A stretch of DNA of 64,000 bases from Vibrio crassostreae (GCF_024347415.1 NZ_AP025476.1:2294001-2358000); one strand, 5' to 3'; shown: positions 53,582 to 63,968, counted from the first letter of the stretch. A program made the numbers and translations. The notes: generated by a model not told the origin, from the sequence alone.

Positions 53582-54589
53582 TTAGAAGCTGTAGAATGCA
53601 GCAGCGAATACGTAAGTTTCTTCGTCGTTACCGTCACCAGCATCAAGGTCTTGAAGAATATCGATACCCATATCTACACGGTCGTTAAGTGTGTACATTG
53701 CAGCAACGTTTACGCGAGAGATGTCTTTGTCAGCTTTGCCATCTTCAGTAGTAGAGTTAGCGTTGTAACCAGCGGCAAGAGTTAGTTGCTCAGTTACTGG
53801 GTAACCGGCAGATAGGTAGTAGCCAACTGTTTCTAGGTTAGTAGTGTTCTTAGTAGCTGTTTTGTCGTCTGAACCATCGTTAATCCAGAAGTTAACACCT
53901 AGGTCTAGCTCACCAACTTTAGAGTTACCAGATACAGAGTAAACTTGGTAATCAGCTTCGTCACGAGTTTCGTAACCACCGTAAACATTTACTACTTCGC
54001 TTTCAAAACCAACGTAACCGTTCACGCCTTTATCAGCAGCAGAGTGGTCGTCATCAGTTTCGAAGTAAGAGATACCGTAAGCGAAACCTGAAGTAGCGCC
54101 TTGGAACTTAACTACGTTGAATGCATCAGAAGCATCACCAGCAGAAGAACCGAACTCGTAAGTCATGTCGCCAGCGCCATCAACTTTATCAAGAGCAGTG
54201 TCGTTTTCCCAACCGAAAGATGCAACACCAACACCAGTGTCAAAACCTAGCCATGCTTTATCAACGTCAGTACCGAATTCGTTTTTAACGCCGAAGCCGT
54301 TGTCGTTTTCGTCAGTTGTCCAGTTAAGTTCGAAATCAGTTTCGAAGTAACCAACTAGGCGGTTGTTTTTGTAGCTAACTGCTAGAGTAAGAGCTGTTGC
54401 CCAGTCATCATACATAGCGTTAGTTTTAGTATCGTAGTAACCACCAAGACCAAGTGAACCAGAAACAGAGAACTGTTCTTTGTGCATTGGGTCAAATTCA
54501 AATGTTGGTTTTGCGTTGCCTAGGCCTACGTTCGCGAAAGCTGAAGTTGAAGCTGCTGCGATTGTTAGCGCTAATAGAGTCTTTTTCAT
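53582..54589 (-). CDS. Outer-membrane porin
   Basis: Beta-barrel general porin of 335 residues. Signal peptide MKKTLLALTIAAASTSAFA is followed by NVGLGNAKP. Alternating aromatic strands (LALTLAVSYKNNRLVGYFETDF type) and a terminal FAAAFYSF with C-terminal Phe, the BAM recognition signal, are present. Loops are very rich in Asp, Glu, Gly and Thr, making the protein strongly acidic, common in marine vibrios. Codon use and GC look typical of a highly expressed gene. Cannot be assigned as OmpU or OmpT by eye. Confidence 0.88.
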   Translation of the reverse strand: MKKTLLALTIAAASTSAFANVGLGNAKPTFEFDPMHKEQFSVSGSLGLGGYYDTKTNAMYDDWATALTLAVSYKNNRLVGYFETDFELNWTTDENDNGFGVKNEFGTDVDKAWLGFDTGVGVASFGWENDTALDKVDGAGDMTYEFGSSAGDASDAFNVVKFQGATSGFAYGISYFETDDDHSAADKGVNGYVGFESEVVNVYGGYETRDEADYQVYSVSGNSKVGELDLGVNFWINDGSDDKTATKNTTNLETVGYYLSAGYPVTEQLTLAAGYNANSTTEDGKADKDISRVNVAAMYTLNDRVDMGIDILQDLDAGDGNDEETYVFAAAFYSF

Positions 54590-55106
54590 AATAAATCCAC
54601 TGCCTTTTCTAAGAATGGGAGATCCTTGCCCGGTTCCCTTTTTTTATTTTTTGCGACTGGTCATTACCACTCTTTGTTGGTTAATCACCGTCACTAAATT
54701 TCGAGGTCTAGATTGCAAAAGATTATCCTGCGTGTCAAATAAACTAAAAACAAACCTAAAAAAAACACAAAACAATTAAAATCAATCACTTACATTTTTT
54801 TTCATCATTTTACGAGCAGCTTATCCTTAGTTTTATCAGCAAATATAATAATCCAAAAAATGTAACAAACAGAACTTAAAACCACAAACAGTTCACAATG
54901 AAGCCAAATTTCAGAATTTAACACCTACAAGCCAGTCTTTTTTAATATTTATATTTCGCAACATAAATAAAATAGTTAAGTTCCTGATGGTTCAGTTTTT
55001 TTTTGTGAACAAGATCTACCTTTGATTCAAAAGCAAGCTATTTCGCCGTAAATGTACCGACTAGTGATATGTGCTACTATCCTCGCTCCGCTACGTAGGT
55101 CACAGT
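54590..55106. other. Porin-dinG intergenic region
   Basis: About 500 very AT-rich bases with A and T tracts, holding porin and dinG promoters. No CTG-N10-CAG LexA box is seen before dinG. No gene recognised. Confidence 0.5.
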
Positions 55107-57182
55107 ATGCTAACTACTAAAATTCAAAATTCTATTCGCACCAGTTATCAAAACCTCCAAGATCAGTTGGACAACTTTGTACCTAGACGTGCTCAAAATT
55201 ACCTTGTTGCAGAAATAGCGAAGACACTTTGTGGTCAATACCACAAAAGTAATCGCATGATCGTTGCAGAAGCCGGGACAGGGATCGGCAAATCACTGGC
55301 TTACTTAATGGCAACGATTCCTGTTGCAGTACTCAACAATCGAAAAATCGTCATTTCAACGGCGACGGTTGCACTTCAAGAACAGCTCGTAAATAAAGAT
55401 CTCCCTCTATATAGAAGACTGACTGATAGAGAGTTCTCTTTTATACTCGCCAAAGGCAGACAGCGTTATTGCTGTGCCGAGAAACTAGCCGCTGCTTGTG
55501 GGGTTGATGGTGGTCAGATGGCTATGTTCGAATCCAAGCCAAAGCAAAAGGACATCGAACAATTACAAACCATGTACCGTAGCCTAACCCAAGGTAAATG
55601 GGATGGTGACCGTGATTCATGGCCAAAGCCAATCGACAACATGATTTGGCAAATGATTGTCAGTGATAAGCACAGCTGTAATAACAGTATGCCTACTCAT
55701 AGAGACTGCCCTTTCCAAAAAGCTCGCTCAGAGCTAGATAAAGCAGACGTGATTATCGCCAATCACAGTTTAGTGATGGCTGATGCTGACTTAGGTGGCG
55801 GCGTAATACTGCCTGAGCCAGAAAACAGCATCTATATATTCGATGAGGCTCACCACTTACCACACGTAGCCAGAGATCACTCTTCTGCAGCGGCAAGCTT
55901 AAAAGGTGCCGCATCTTGGTTAGAGCGCTTGAATCAATCCATCACCAAGCTTTCGGGCTTGGCGGATGAAAAGCGAGTGGGTCGATTTAGAAATGAATTG
56001 CAGGATTCTGTACAACAGCTGATTCCTACTCTGACTCAGCTAAGCAAGCAGTTTGACGCCACCCATTTTGAAGATGGATTGTACCGTTTTGAACATGGTG
56101 ACTTACCTGAGTGGCTAGAGAATGAATCTAAAGATCTCAAGCAACTCACACAAAAGGCGAGCCAAGCGGTTGCGAAGATTGCAGACCTTGTTGCTGAACG
56201 TGTTAAAGATGGAGAACTTTCAGCAAAATTAGCCGAGCCCGCGCTTGCTGAAATCGGCTTCTATATACAAAGAACAGAAAACCTTGCGCAGGTTTGGCGC
56301 TTAATGGCCGAGCCTAAACGAGAAAAAGGAGCCCCTTTGGCGCGCTGGCTTGAACTCAATAAAGAGAGCGAAGGCGATTTTGTTGTCAATGTTTCACCAC
56401 TCGAAGTTGGCTGGCAGCTTGACCAACAGATTTGGAGCCGTTGTGTCGGTGCGGTGCTTGTTTCCGCGACCATGAGAGCACTCAACTCCTTCAGCTTTTT
56501 CTGTCACCAAGCAGGAATCAGTCAAAAAGAAGACGATGGCGTGCAGTTTCTGGCTTTGGCATCACCGTTTGATTATCAGAATCAAGCAGAGCTGATCGTG
56601 CCAGCTATGAAATACGAACCGCAAGCGCCTCAGTTTACCGAATATCTTATTGAAATTTTGCCTAAGGTAATAGAAGACAACAAAGCCAATCTCGTTCTAT
56701 TCTCTTCTTACTGGCAAATGAATAAAGTTGCAGAAGCTTTGGCAACAGATTTCGTTAAAAAGTCATGGGCTTTACAGGTTCAAGGTGATACTTCACGCAC
56801 CGAAATCCTAAAAAAACATAAAAAACTCATAGACCAAGGTAAAACAAGCGTTCTTTTTGGAACTGGCAGCTTTTCAGAGGGTCTTGATCTACCTGGAGAG
56901 CTTCTTGAAAACCTAGTTATTACTAAGATTCCTTTTGGCGTTCCTACGTCACCTGTAGAACAAGCACATTCAGAATATATTGAATCACGTGGCGGTAATC
57001 CTTTTATGCAGATTACTGTTCCAGAAGCGAGTAAAAAGCTTATTCAATCTGTCGGTAGACTACTGCGTAAGGAACGAGATTCTGGTAAAGTCACGATCCT
57101 TGATAGACGCATAGTCACGAAGCGATACGGGAAATCCCTACTCGACTCACTACCGCCTTTTAAAAGAACAATAAAATACTAA
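55107..57182 (+). CDS. dinG: ATP-dependent DNA helicase DinG
   Basis: XPD-like superfamily 2, 5'-3' helicase with an iron-sulfur cluster, 691 residues from MLTTKIQNSIRTSYQN; the frame opens 12 codons earlier but that part has no ribosome site. Walker A AEAGTGIGKSLAYL near 55; cluster cysteines in RYCCAEKLAAAC and SCNNSMPTHRDCPF; DEAH box YIFDEAHHL near 250; motif VI SVGRLLRKERDSG. In E. coli SOS-induced and active on R-loops and D-loops; here no SOS box is visible. Confidence 0.95.
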   Translation: MLTTKIQNSIRTSYQNLQDQLDNFVPRRAQNYLVAEIAKTLCGQYHKSNRMIVAEAGTGIGKSLAYLMATIPVAVLNNRKIVISTATVALQEQLVNKDLPLYRRLTDREFSFILAKGRQRYCCAEKLAAACGVDGGQMAMFESKPKQKDIEQLQTMYRSLTQGKWDGDRDSWPKPIDNMIWQMIVSDKHSCNNSMPTHRDCPFQKARSELDKADVIIANHSLVMADADLGGGVILPEPENSIYIFDEAHHLPHVARDHSSAAASLKGAASWLERLNQSITKLSGLADEKRVGRFRNELQDSVQQLIPTLTQLSKQFDATHFEDGLYRFEHGDLPEWLENESKDLKQLTQKASQAVAKIADLVAERVKDGELSAKLAEPALAEIGFYIQRTENLAQVWRLMAEPKREKGAPLARWLELNKESEGDFVVNVSPLEVGWQLDQQIWSRCVGAVLVSATMRALNSFSFFCHQAGISQKEDDGVQFLALASPFDYQNQAELIVPAMKYEPQAPQFTEYLIEILPKVIEDNKANLVLFSSYWQMNKVAEALATDFVKKSWALQVQGDTSRTEILKKHKKLIDQGKTSVLFGTGSFSEGLDLPGELLENLVITKIPFGVPTSPVEQAHSEYIESRGGNPFMQITVPEASKKLIQSVGRLLRKERDSGKVTILDRRIVTKRYGKSLLDSLPPFKRTIKY

Positions 57183-57309
57183 TTTTCCTACCCGAAAGGT
57201 AGTTATGGGCCAGTTATCGCTAGGCCCTGCATTCACAACCCAACATGATTAATCCATCGATTATTCGTGTGGCTGCCCTAACAGCCGATAACGAGAACAC
57301 TAGCTATTT

Positions 57310-58089
57310 ATGGAAATGATTGAGCCAACCATGTTGGTTATCCTCGCTCTGGTTGCATTTGCAGCGGGCTTTATTGATGCCGTCGCCGGTGGTGGTGGGA
57401 TGTTAACCGTTCCAGCTTTACTGTCGCTTGGCCTGCCGCCACATATCGCGCTAGGGACGAACAAGCTCGCTGCAACATTTGCCTCATCGACAGCGGCTTT
57501 TACTTACTATCGCAAAAAGCTATTTAAGCCAGAATGTTGGATCAATGCATTCATCGCCACCTTGATAGGTGCAACAATTGGTACTTTAACAGTTGATGCA
57601 ATCAGCACTGAGTGGTTAGAGAAAGTACTACCATTAGTTATTCTTGCTGCAGCGGTCTATACCATTTTTCACAAGACGCCGAATGCCAATCACAACGTGT
57701 CACCGAAACCTTGTCCTGTGCTGAAGAAAAAGCAAAAGTACCAAGGATTCATTCTGGGCTTTTACGATGGCGTCGCAGGCCCGGGAACTGGCGCGTTTTG
57801 GACGGTAAGTTCTATGGCGCTTTACCGCCTAAATATCTTGCTTGCTTCAGGCCTATCCAAAGCAATGAACTTTACCAGTAACTTCACTTCTTTAGTGACC
57901 TTTGCAATTCTTGGTCATATTGATTGGGTTCTTGGTTTAACCATGGGTGTTTGCTTAATGGCCGGAGCGTTTGTAGGGGCACACTCTGCAATTCGTTTTG
58001 GTGCGACGTTTATACGACCGGTTTTTGTTACAGTTGTAAGCGTACTTGCAATTAAACTGGCTTACGAAGCGTGGTTTGTAAACTTATAG
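57310..58089 (+). CDS. TSUP/TauE-SafE family permease (YfcA-like)
   Basis: Inner-membrane protein of 259 residues with about eight helices, in the TauE/SafE anion-permease family. Characteristic repeats are FAAGFIDAVAGGGGMLTVPAL, ALGTNKLAATFASSTAAFTYY and the second-half GFYDGVAGPGTGAFWTVSSM. Closest by eye to E. coli YfcA, whose substrate is unsettled; sulfur compounds are transported by some family members. Lies before priC with a 22-base gap, so may be co-transcribed. Confidence 0.9.
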   Translation: MEMIEPTMLVILALVAFAAGFIDAVAGGGGMLTVPALLSLGLPPHIALGTNKLAATFASSTAAFTYYRKKLFKPECWINAFIATLIGATIGTLTVDAISTEWLEKVLPLVILAAAVYTIFHKTPNANHNVSPKPCPVLKKKQKYQGFILGFYDGVAGPGTGAFWTVSSMALYRLNILLASGLSKAMNFTSNFTSLVTFAILGHIDWVLGLTMGVCLMAGAFVGAHSAIRFGATFIRPVFVTVVSVLAIKLAYEAWFVNL

Positions 58090-58111
58090 CCACCAACAAA
58101 CGAGAAGCAAA

Positions 58112-58660
58112 ATGAATCAGTTTTCAAAGCTAAAAAGCGTTATTGATACCTTGATTGGCCATTGCTCTCAGGTCGATAAGTCTCGTGGCGCTTATCATCA
58201 AGCACTGTTTGATAGAGCCTTGTTTAAGTGTGGAGCATCGACTCTTCTTCCTTATGCCCTTGAAACTCAGGCAACTTATAACACCATTATTCGTGAACAG
58301 AGCACCAATCAACTCACTTCATCACGAGCGAATTACCTGACTGAAAGGCTGACCAACCAGATTGCAGCGATTCAACGAGAGTTAGCCAATCACGATTTGC
58401 GCCTAGACAGGAAAAGTAAATCAGGAAAAAGCTTAAACGACTTATACAACGAACTCGCACAACACCAAGATTGGCAAAAGCGGCTCGTCGATTTAGTTCA
58501 AACACGAAAGTTAGCGTTTGATTCAGCGCCACGCCACCATAAGAAAAAAGCGGAAGAGGCTTGGCAACTCGCAAAAGAACGATTGGAACGCTGTGAGGAC
58601 TCAATGAAGAACATTGAGAGATTGATTAACTTAGAGAACCCTAAGCGAAATGAGCACTGA
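58112..58660 (+). CDS. priC: Primosomal replication protein PriC
   Basis: Restart protein that loads DnaB at stalled forks with gaps. The 182 residues are mostly helical and basic, with FDRALFKCGASTLLPYALET and the C-terminal HHKKKAEEAWQLAKERLERCEDSMKNIERLI. Similarity to E. coli PriC is modest but placement before ybaM, as in E. coli, supports the name. Its end overlaps ybaM by 11 bases. Confidence 0.87.
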   Translation: MNQFSKLKSVIDTLIGHCSQVDKSRGAYHQALFDRALFKCGASTLLPYALETQATYNTIIREQSTNQLTSSRANYLTERLTNQIAAIQRELANHDLRLDRKSKSGKSLNDLYNELAQHQDWQKRLVDLVQTRKLAFDSAPRHHKKKAEEAWQLAKERLERCEDSMKNIERLINLENPKRNEH

Positions 58661-58820
58661 TAACACATCATCACCACTGGATAACGCACCTGAAGAAGTT
58701 AAGTTAGCTGTCGACTTGATCTACTTACTCGAAAGCAACGAGATCGACCCAAAGGTGGCGTTAGAAGCAATTAAGATTGTCCAGCAAGATTTACAAGCCA
58801 AACTAGCATCTAGCATCTAG
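58650..58820 (+). CDS. ybaM: YbaM family (DUF2496) small protein
   Basis: A 56-residue protein read directly from the sequence, starting MSTDNTSSPLDNAPEEVKLA. The core PEEVKLAVDLIYLLESNEIDP matches E. coli YbaM (DUF2496), which is also encoded after priC. The ATG lies inside the end of priC. The last codons (LASSI) and the TAG stop are made of the 7-base tandem repeat at 58803-58835, so the C-terminus is set by repeat sequence. Function unknown. Confidence 0.88.
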   Translation: MSTDNTSSPLDNAPEEVKLAVDLIYLLESNEIDPKVALEAIKIVQQDLQAKLASSI

Positions 58821-58835
58821 CATCTAGCATCTAGC
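58803..58835. repeat. Tandem repeat of CTAGCAT, about 4.7 copies
   Basis: Perfect head-to-tail 7-base units overlapping the end of ybaM and reaching to 21 bases before the roxA start. In the phase ATCTAGC it differs by one base from the ATCTCGC array at 46270-46332. Confidence 0.96.
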
Positions 58836-58855
58836 AAAAAATATACAGGATTCAC

Positions 58856-59989
58856 ATGTACCAACTTAGCTTTTCTATGCCCGAGTTTCTTGAAAATTAC
58901 TGGCATAAGAAACCAACCATCTTAAAAGGTGGCTTCCAGAACTTCGTCGACCCAATTTCGCCGGAAGAACTTGCTGGTTTATCGATGGAAGAAGAAGTGG
59001 ATTCTCGCTTTGTTTCTAACCTCGACAACAAATGGACAGCCGAACACGGTCCATTCACTGAAGAGAAGTTTGGTGAACTCACTGAAACACATTGGCAATT
59101 GATCGTTCAAGCAGCCAACCATTGGCATCAAGGTGCAAATCAGCTGACTGAAGCGTTCCAACAATTACCAAACTGGTTGTTCGACGATCTCATGATTTGC
59201 TACTCAGCACCTGAAGGCGGTGTTGGCCCTCATATTGATCAATACGATGTATTCATCATTCAAGGCCAAGGTAAACGTCAATGGAAAGTGGGCGCGAAAG
59301 ATGTTGGTCAGTACAAAGAGACTGTTCAAGCGTCTGCTCTACGCCAAATAGAAGGCTTTGAGCCAATCATTGATGAAACCTTAGAGCCGGGCGATATCCT
59401 TTATATCCCGCCAGGTTTCCCACATGAAGGGAACACATTAGAGCCGTCGATGAGCTACTCTATTGGCTACCGTTCCCCTAAAGAACAAGAGCTAATCAGC
59501 AACTTTGCCGATTTTGTGCTTGCTCATGATATGGGTGACGTACACCTGCACGATCCAGAATTCAAAACGCAAGAAGGCTACGGAAAAATTCGTTCATCGG
59601 ATTTAAGCAATCTCACTGACATGTTGAAATCTGCACTAGAGCAACCTGAAACCATCAGTGAATTCATGGGTTGTCTGCTAAGCCAATCACGCCACCAACT
59701 TGATATCGTCGCTCCTGAGCCATTATGGACTCAAGAAGAGATTGCTCAACATTTAGAGTCTGCAGGTGAAATCCACCGTGTATCTGGCTTAAAGGCGCTC
59801 TACCACGAAAATGAAAACAACACGGCTTACATCAATGGCGAAGTGGTTAAGGTTGATGAAGCGGACTCTTCATTACTCAACACACTTTGCGATGAAACCT
59901 TGATTACTTCAGCTGCTGCTCTATCTCCTTCGGGCGTAACGGTCGTGACTGAACTGGTGAACAAAGGCTACTGGTTTATCGAAGAGTAA
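58856..59989 (+). CDS. roxA: Ribosomal protein uL16 arginine 3-hydroxylase RoxA (YcfD)
   Basis: JmjC-type Fe(II)/2-oxoglutarate oxygenase that hydroxylates an arginine of ribosomal protein uL16. The 377 residues begin MYQLSFSMPEFLENYWHKKP. The iron ligands fit His126 and Asp128 in GPHIDQYDVF and His190 in PPGFPHEGNT, close to the E. coli YcfD positions. A C-terminal dimer and winged-helix part follow. Alone before a terminator; the preceding tandem repeat ends just upstream of its ribosome site. Confidence 0.94.
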   Translation: MYQLSFSMPEFLENYWHKKPTILKGGFQNFVDPISPEELAGLSMEEEVDSRFVSNLDNKWTAEHGPFTEEKFGELTETHWQLIVQAANHWHQGANQLTEAFQQLPNWLFDDLMICYSAPEGGVGPHIDQYDVFIIQGQGKRQWKVGAKDVGQYKETVQASALRQIEGFEPIIDETLEPGDILYIPPGFPHEGNTLEPSMSYSIGYRSPKEQELISNFADFVLAHDMGDVHLHDPEFKTQEGYGKIRSSDLSNLTDMLKSALEQPETISEFMGCLLSQSRHQLDIVAPEPLWTQEEIAQHLESAGEIHRVSGLKALYHENENNTAYINGEVVKVDEADSSLLNTLCDETLITSAAALSPSGVTVVTELVNKGYWFIEE

Positions 59990-60036
59990 GCAGCGTCAAC
60001 CGCTGGTTATTGACCATCTTCTAAAGCAACAAATAA

Positions 60037-60072
60037 AAAAGGGACAAATGAAATCTTCATTTGTCCCTTTTT
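60037..60072. terminator. Bidirectional terminator between roxA and the chemoreceptor gene
   Basis: AAAAGGGACAAATGA pairs with TCATTTGTCCCTTTT around AATCT. Confidence 0.92.
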
Positions 60073-60116
60073 CTATTCAAGAATTAGTTAAGGCTTAATG
60101 CTTATACCTTGAAAAA

Positions 60117-62234
60117 CTATACCTTGAACTGATTGACCAACTTCTGTTGTTGTTGAGACAGTTCGTCAATCTCATTACCGACTTGCTCAGAAGCTGCGGC
60201 TTGCTCCAAGATCTTCGCACTCAAATCGCGAATATTAACCACGCTTTGATTTACTTCACCGGAAACCGATTGTTGCTCTTCGGCTGCTCGAACGATCTGA
60301 CTGTTCATATCACTGATCGCCTCAATAGAAGTAAAGATCGAACCCAGATCTTCAACTGCTTTCTGAACGTGGAGTGCTGTGTCGTTTGCAAGTATATTGC
60401 CTTCTTGTATCGCTTCAACGACATCTTGAGTTCCAGCATGAACCTTGTCGATCACCGCTCTGATCTCACCAACAGATGACTGTGTACGGCTTGCTAGGTT
60501 TCTTACTTCATCAGCAACAACAGCAAAACCTCGACCTTGCTCACCCGCCCGCGCCGCTTCAATAGCCGCATTCAATGCCAGTAAGTTAGTTTGCTCAGAG
60601 ATCCCTTCAATGACACTTAAGATCTCTGTGATGTTTCCATTATTCTTCGCCAGCTCTTCAACAATAGGCACAGCACTCGACATACGCTCCACCAGCTTTC
60701 TCATTTCGCCGGCTGAAAGCTCGATAACTTGTTGTCCTTGCTGAGCAGAACGGTTCGCTTCGCAAGCCGCATCAACGGCCACTTCTGCATTTTGTACCAC
60801 TAAACCGGCAGTCTGAGTCATTTCCTCAGCCGCAGTCGCCACTAAGTCCACTTCTTTAAACTGAGATTCACTACTCTCTCGAGTGCTTGATGCCGATGCT
60901 TTAGCCTGACTTGTCGTACTCGCCACTTGTTCAGTGGTATGAATAACTTCTTTGATCGTGTGTTGTAGCGTATCTAAGAATAAGTTAAACCCTTTAGATA
61001 ACTGACCAATTTCGTCTTGAGATTTCACTTCCAAACGCTGAGTCAAATCACCTTCACCAGAAGCGATATCATTAAGTCGCTCGACCACTTGTCGAATAGG
61101 CTTAACAATTGAAAGTGAAGCAAATGCGATAATGGCTAGACCGAACAAAATGAACACGGTACCGGCAATTACTTCCGTCTTAATGCCTTCACTTAACTTA
61201 GTGCTAATGATGGAATCCAATTTATTTGCATCAGCGACAACACTCTCTCTTGGGATCTCGAACAACACGCCCCAAGTTTGGTTAGCCGCAACAACTGGAG
61301 CAAATGCGAGTAACCACTCACCGTTCTCACTCCATTGCGTTGTCACTTCGCCACCAAAGATAAAATCGGTCATCAAGTCGCTGTTTGTGTTGTCACTTTG
61401 GAAGCTCGAACCAACTGCAATGCTTGAATCATCAGAAGCAATAACAGAACCGTCTAGGCTCACCACGTAAACCGCACCTGAGCCATCAAACAAGCTTTGG
61501 TCAGATTGAGTCACAACATTGGTTAAGCCATCTAATCTTAGGTCGATTCCTAAGAAACCGATCGCCATATCATCGACTAAGATAGGCACAGAGATTGAAG
61601 AGGTCAGTAAGGTTTTCCCCCCGCTGTTTACGACTCTTGGCGTACTGATACATGTTTGCCCTGATGACAAAGGACAGTAGAAACGCTCACTGTTGCTATC
61701 ATCACTCAATATAGATTCTGAAAGCACGTTCGGCAGAACATTCTCACCGTTGTCTGCTACCTTCCAATAAGGTGCAAAACGGCCTTTTTCGTTAGAGCCG
61801 ACATAATCGGCATCCACATAGTTCGCGTCTTCACTATCGAGTAAGTCTGGTTTAAAAACTAAATACGCCCCTTGGATCGAATCAAAGTTTAAAACCGAGC
61901 GACGCACCATTTCATCCAACGCAGTACGAAGTTCTTCACTTGGGGTAAAGTTTTCATCGGCATTGTTCTTTAGAAACTGAGCATTCGCCGCTAGCATCTC
62001 AGCACGATAAATAGCTTCGTCGACGTAACGTTGAGTTTCTTGAGCATTGAGCTGAGAAACAGACGCCAATAACTGCTGAGTTTTATTGATAACTGATTCT
62101 GAGCTTTGAGATTTGATGACTTGTTGATTACTCGTTGCGTTGTAGATCGAGAAACCAATAAGAGACAGTGAAGTAATGATTAGGCAACAACCTGCTAAGA
62201 GAGTTATTTTCCACTGTACCGATAGAGAGCGCAT
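60117..62234 (-). CDS. Methyl-accepting chemotaxis protein with dCache sensor
   Basis: Chemoreceptor of 705 residues in the inner membrane. TM1 at residues about 10-30; a periplasmic sensor of some 310 residues resembling dCache_1 ([46 protein letters not shown]); TM2 near 350-372 ([20 protein letters not shown]); HAMP with [18 protein letters not shown]; and the signalling hairpin [20 protein letters not shown]. No CheR pentapeptide. Many dCache receptors bind amino acids or carboxylates; the ligand here is not known. Confidence 0.94.
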   Translation of the reverse strand: MRSLSVQWKITLLAGCCLIITSLSLIGFSIYNATSNQQVIKSQSSESVINKTQQLLASVSQLNAQETQRYVDEAIYRAEMLAANAQFLKNNADENFTPSEELRTALDEMVRRSVLNFDSIQGAYLVFKPDLLDSEDANYVDADYVGSNEKGRFAPYWKVADNGENVLPNVLSESILSDDSNSERFYCPLSSGQTCISTPRVVNSGGKTLLTSSISVPILVDDMAIGFLGIDLRLDGLTNVVTQSDQSLFDGSGAVYVVSLDGSVIASDDSSIAVGSSFQSDNTNSDLMTDFIFGGEVTTQWSENGEWLLAFAPVVAANQTWGVLFEIPRESVVADANKLDSIISTKLSEGIKTEVIAGTVFILFGLAIIAFASLSIVKPIRQVVERLNDIASGEGDLTQRLEVKSQDEIGQLSKGFNLFLDTLQHTIKEVIHTTEQVASTTSQAKASASSTRESSESQFKEVDLVATAAEEMTQTAGLVVQNAEVAVDAACEANRSAQQGQQVIELSAGEMRKLVERMSSAVPIVEELAKNNGNITEILSVIEGISEQTNLLALNAAIEAARAGEQGRGFAVVADEVRNLASRTQSSVGEIRAVIDKVHAGTQDVVEAIQEGNILANDTALHVQKAVEDLGSIFTSIEAISDMNSQIVRAAEEQQSVSGEVNQSVVNIRDLSAKILEQAAASEQVGNEIDELSQQQQKLVNQFKV

Positions 62235-62732
62235 TTAATATCCTTATTTAAGCCAAAAGACTTCCATAACCATAACTATCACACCGACAACAAATTGCTG
62301 TACACAATGTAAATGAGTTAGACGAATAGCTTAGCGAATAATTACAGCACAAATCGCTTACATATAAAACGAAAGTTTACATAAATGTTAACAAGCCATG
62401 CCTTTTACCTATTGCTTCTGCGATTTCAAAATAATCTACTCATACAATCATTGCCAATAGGCCTATTGCTCTAACATTTTGGGTATAACCTAGCATCGAT
62501 ATTTCAAGGAAGCTGACTCTCCCTACATCTTTAAAACGCCGCAATATCGGATTACTTTTTCTAATCCAAGTTATAGATTTTTATCTTGATCAACTTCACG
62601 TTTTTTGATTGCTAAGTCGGCAATCAAGCTCTAATATCTCGCGCCTAGATTCCCTGAATACTTTATTCTTTTGGCTCTCTTTAATGGAGTGCTAAGGCTT
62701 TTTACGTCTTTAATTTTTGGAGAGATACGCAA
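62235..62732. other. Divergent chemoreceptor-emrD region
   Basis: About 500 AT-rich bases with promoters for both genes. A perfect inverted repeat TTGATTGC-N7-GCAATCAA at 62605-62627, about 105 bases before the exporter gene, could bind a repressor of it. No gene seen. Confidence 0.45.
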
Positions 62733-63938
62733 ATGTCTGCCTCGTTTCCATTAGCGAAACTTACCTTTTTAATCGCTATTCTGACAGCCGTAGGTCAAAT
62801 GACTCAAACGATGTACGTGCCTTCTATCGGTCATATGGCGGGTGAGTTTTTGGTTTCTGCGTCTTCACTTCAAGCTGTGATGGCGTGCTACTTGATCCCT
62901 TATGGTCTGTCGCAATTTGTCTACGGCCCGCTTTCTGATCGCCTAGGTCGTAAACCTATCATCGTAGTAGGTTTGATCATCTACATCATAGGTACTTTGG
63001 TAGCCTTATTCGCTCATGAGTATCAATGGTTCCTAGCGGGTAGCTTTATCCAAGGCTTAGGCATTGGTTGTGGCGGTGCGATGTCTCGAACATTGACTCG
63101 TGACTGTTTTGAAGGCGCAGAACTGCATCGTGCAAATAGCTTAATCAGCATGTGTGTGATTTTCTCACCATTGATGGCTCCTGTTTTGGGCGGTTACTTA
63201 ACAGAAGCTTTCGGTTGGCGTTCTAGCTACTTGTTCCTCGCGCTGTTTGGTATCGCGGTTGTGATCACCATGATGACGAGCATGATGGAAACTCTGCCAA
63301 AAGAACGACGCAAAAATGAGTCTGTTGTAAACAGCTACAAATTCGTTCTGTCTGACAAACGCTTCCAAGGTTTCCTACTAGTTCTAGTAGCAACATTCGC
63401 GGGGGTCGCAGTATTTGAAGCCGCGGCTGGTGTATTACTTGGTGGCGTACTGGGTTTACCTGCAACCACAGTCAGCTTGTTGTTTGTTTTGCCTATTCCG
63501 GGTTACTTAGTGGGTGCTGGTCTATCGAGTTACATCGCACAACGTCGCTCTGAGCGTCGCGCACTGAATGTTGGCCTAGTGTCGATCTTAGTCGGTTCAG
63601 CCGTGGTGCTTATACCGGGTCTGTTTGGTCAAACAACAGCACTAACTTTGATTGGCGGTGCAACCATTTACTTCTTGGGTGCTGGTATCTTATTCCCAGC
63701 AGCAACAACAGGGGCACTATCGCCATTCCCATACCATGCAGGTACAGGAGGTGCGATCTTAGGTGGTATGCAGAACCTAGGTGCTGGTATCGCAACACTG
63801 TTGGCATCGTTCTTCCCGGCTCAAGACCAGCTTCCACTCGGCTGTTTGATGATTGCAATGTCATTTATCGTGATGCTTGGTTTACGTTGGGTCAATCGTA
63901 AACCTGACCACTCAAACGAAATGCCATTGGCTATCTAA
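62733..63938 (+). CDS. EmrD-type multidrug efflux transporter (MFS, DHA1)
   Basis: Proton-driven drug exporter of the major facilitator superfamily, 401 residues and about 12 helices. Motif A GPLSDRLGRKPI near residue 67 and motif C-like SPLMAPVLGGYL near 147 mark the 12-TM DHA1 group. GGAGAG precedes the ATG. Closest by eye to EmrD and the V. cholerae EmrD-3 pump. Substrate range is inferred. A terminator closes the unit at the end of the window. Confidence 0.9.
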   Translation: MSASFPLAKLTFLIAILTAVGQMTQTMYVPSIGHMAGEFLVSASSLQAVMACYLIPYGLSQFVYGPLSDRLGRKPIIVVGLIIYIIGTLVALFAHEYQWFLAGSFIQGLGIGCGGAMSRTLTRDCFEGAELHRANSLISMCVIFSPLMAPVLGGYLTEAFGWRSSYLFLALFGIAVVITMMTSMMETLPKERRKNESVVNSYKFVLSDKRFQGFLLVLVATFAGVAVFEAAAGVLLGGVLGLPATTVSLLFVLPIPGYLVGAGLSSYIAQRRSERRALNVGLVSILVGSAVVLIPGLFGQTTALTLIGGATIYFLGAGILFPAATTGALSPFPYHAGTGGAILGGMQNLGAGIATLLASFFPAQDQLPLGCLMIAMSFIVMLGLRWVNRKPDHSNEMPLAI

Positions 63939-63968
63939 AATAAAACTCGAACCCTTTCCAAACAAAGA

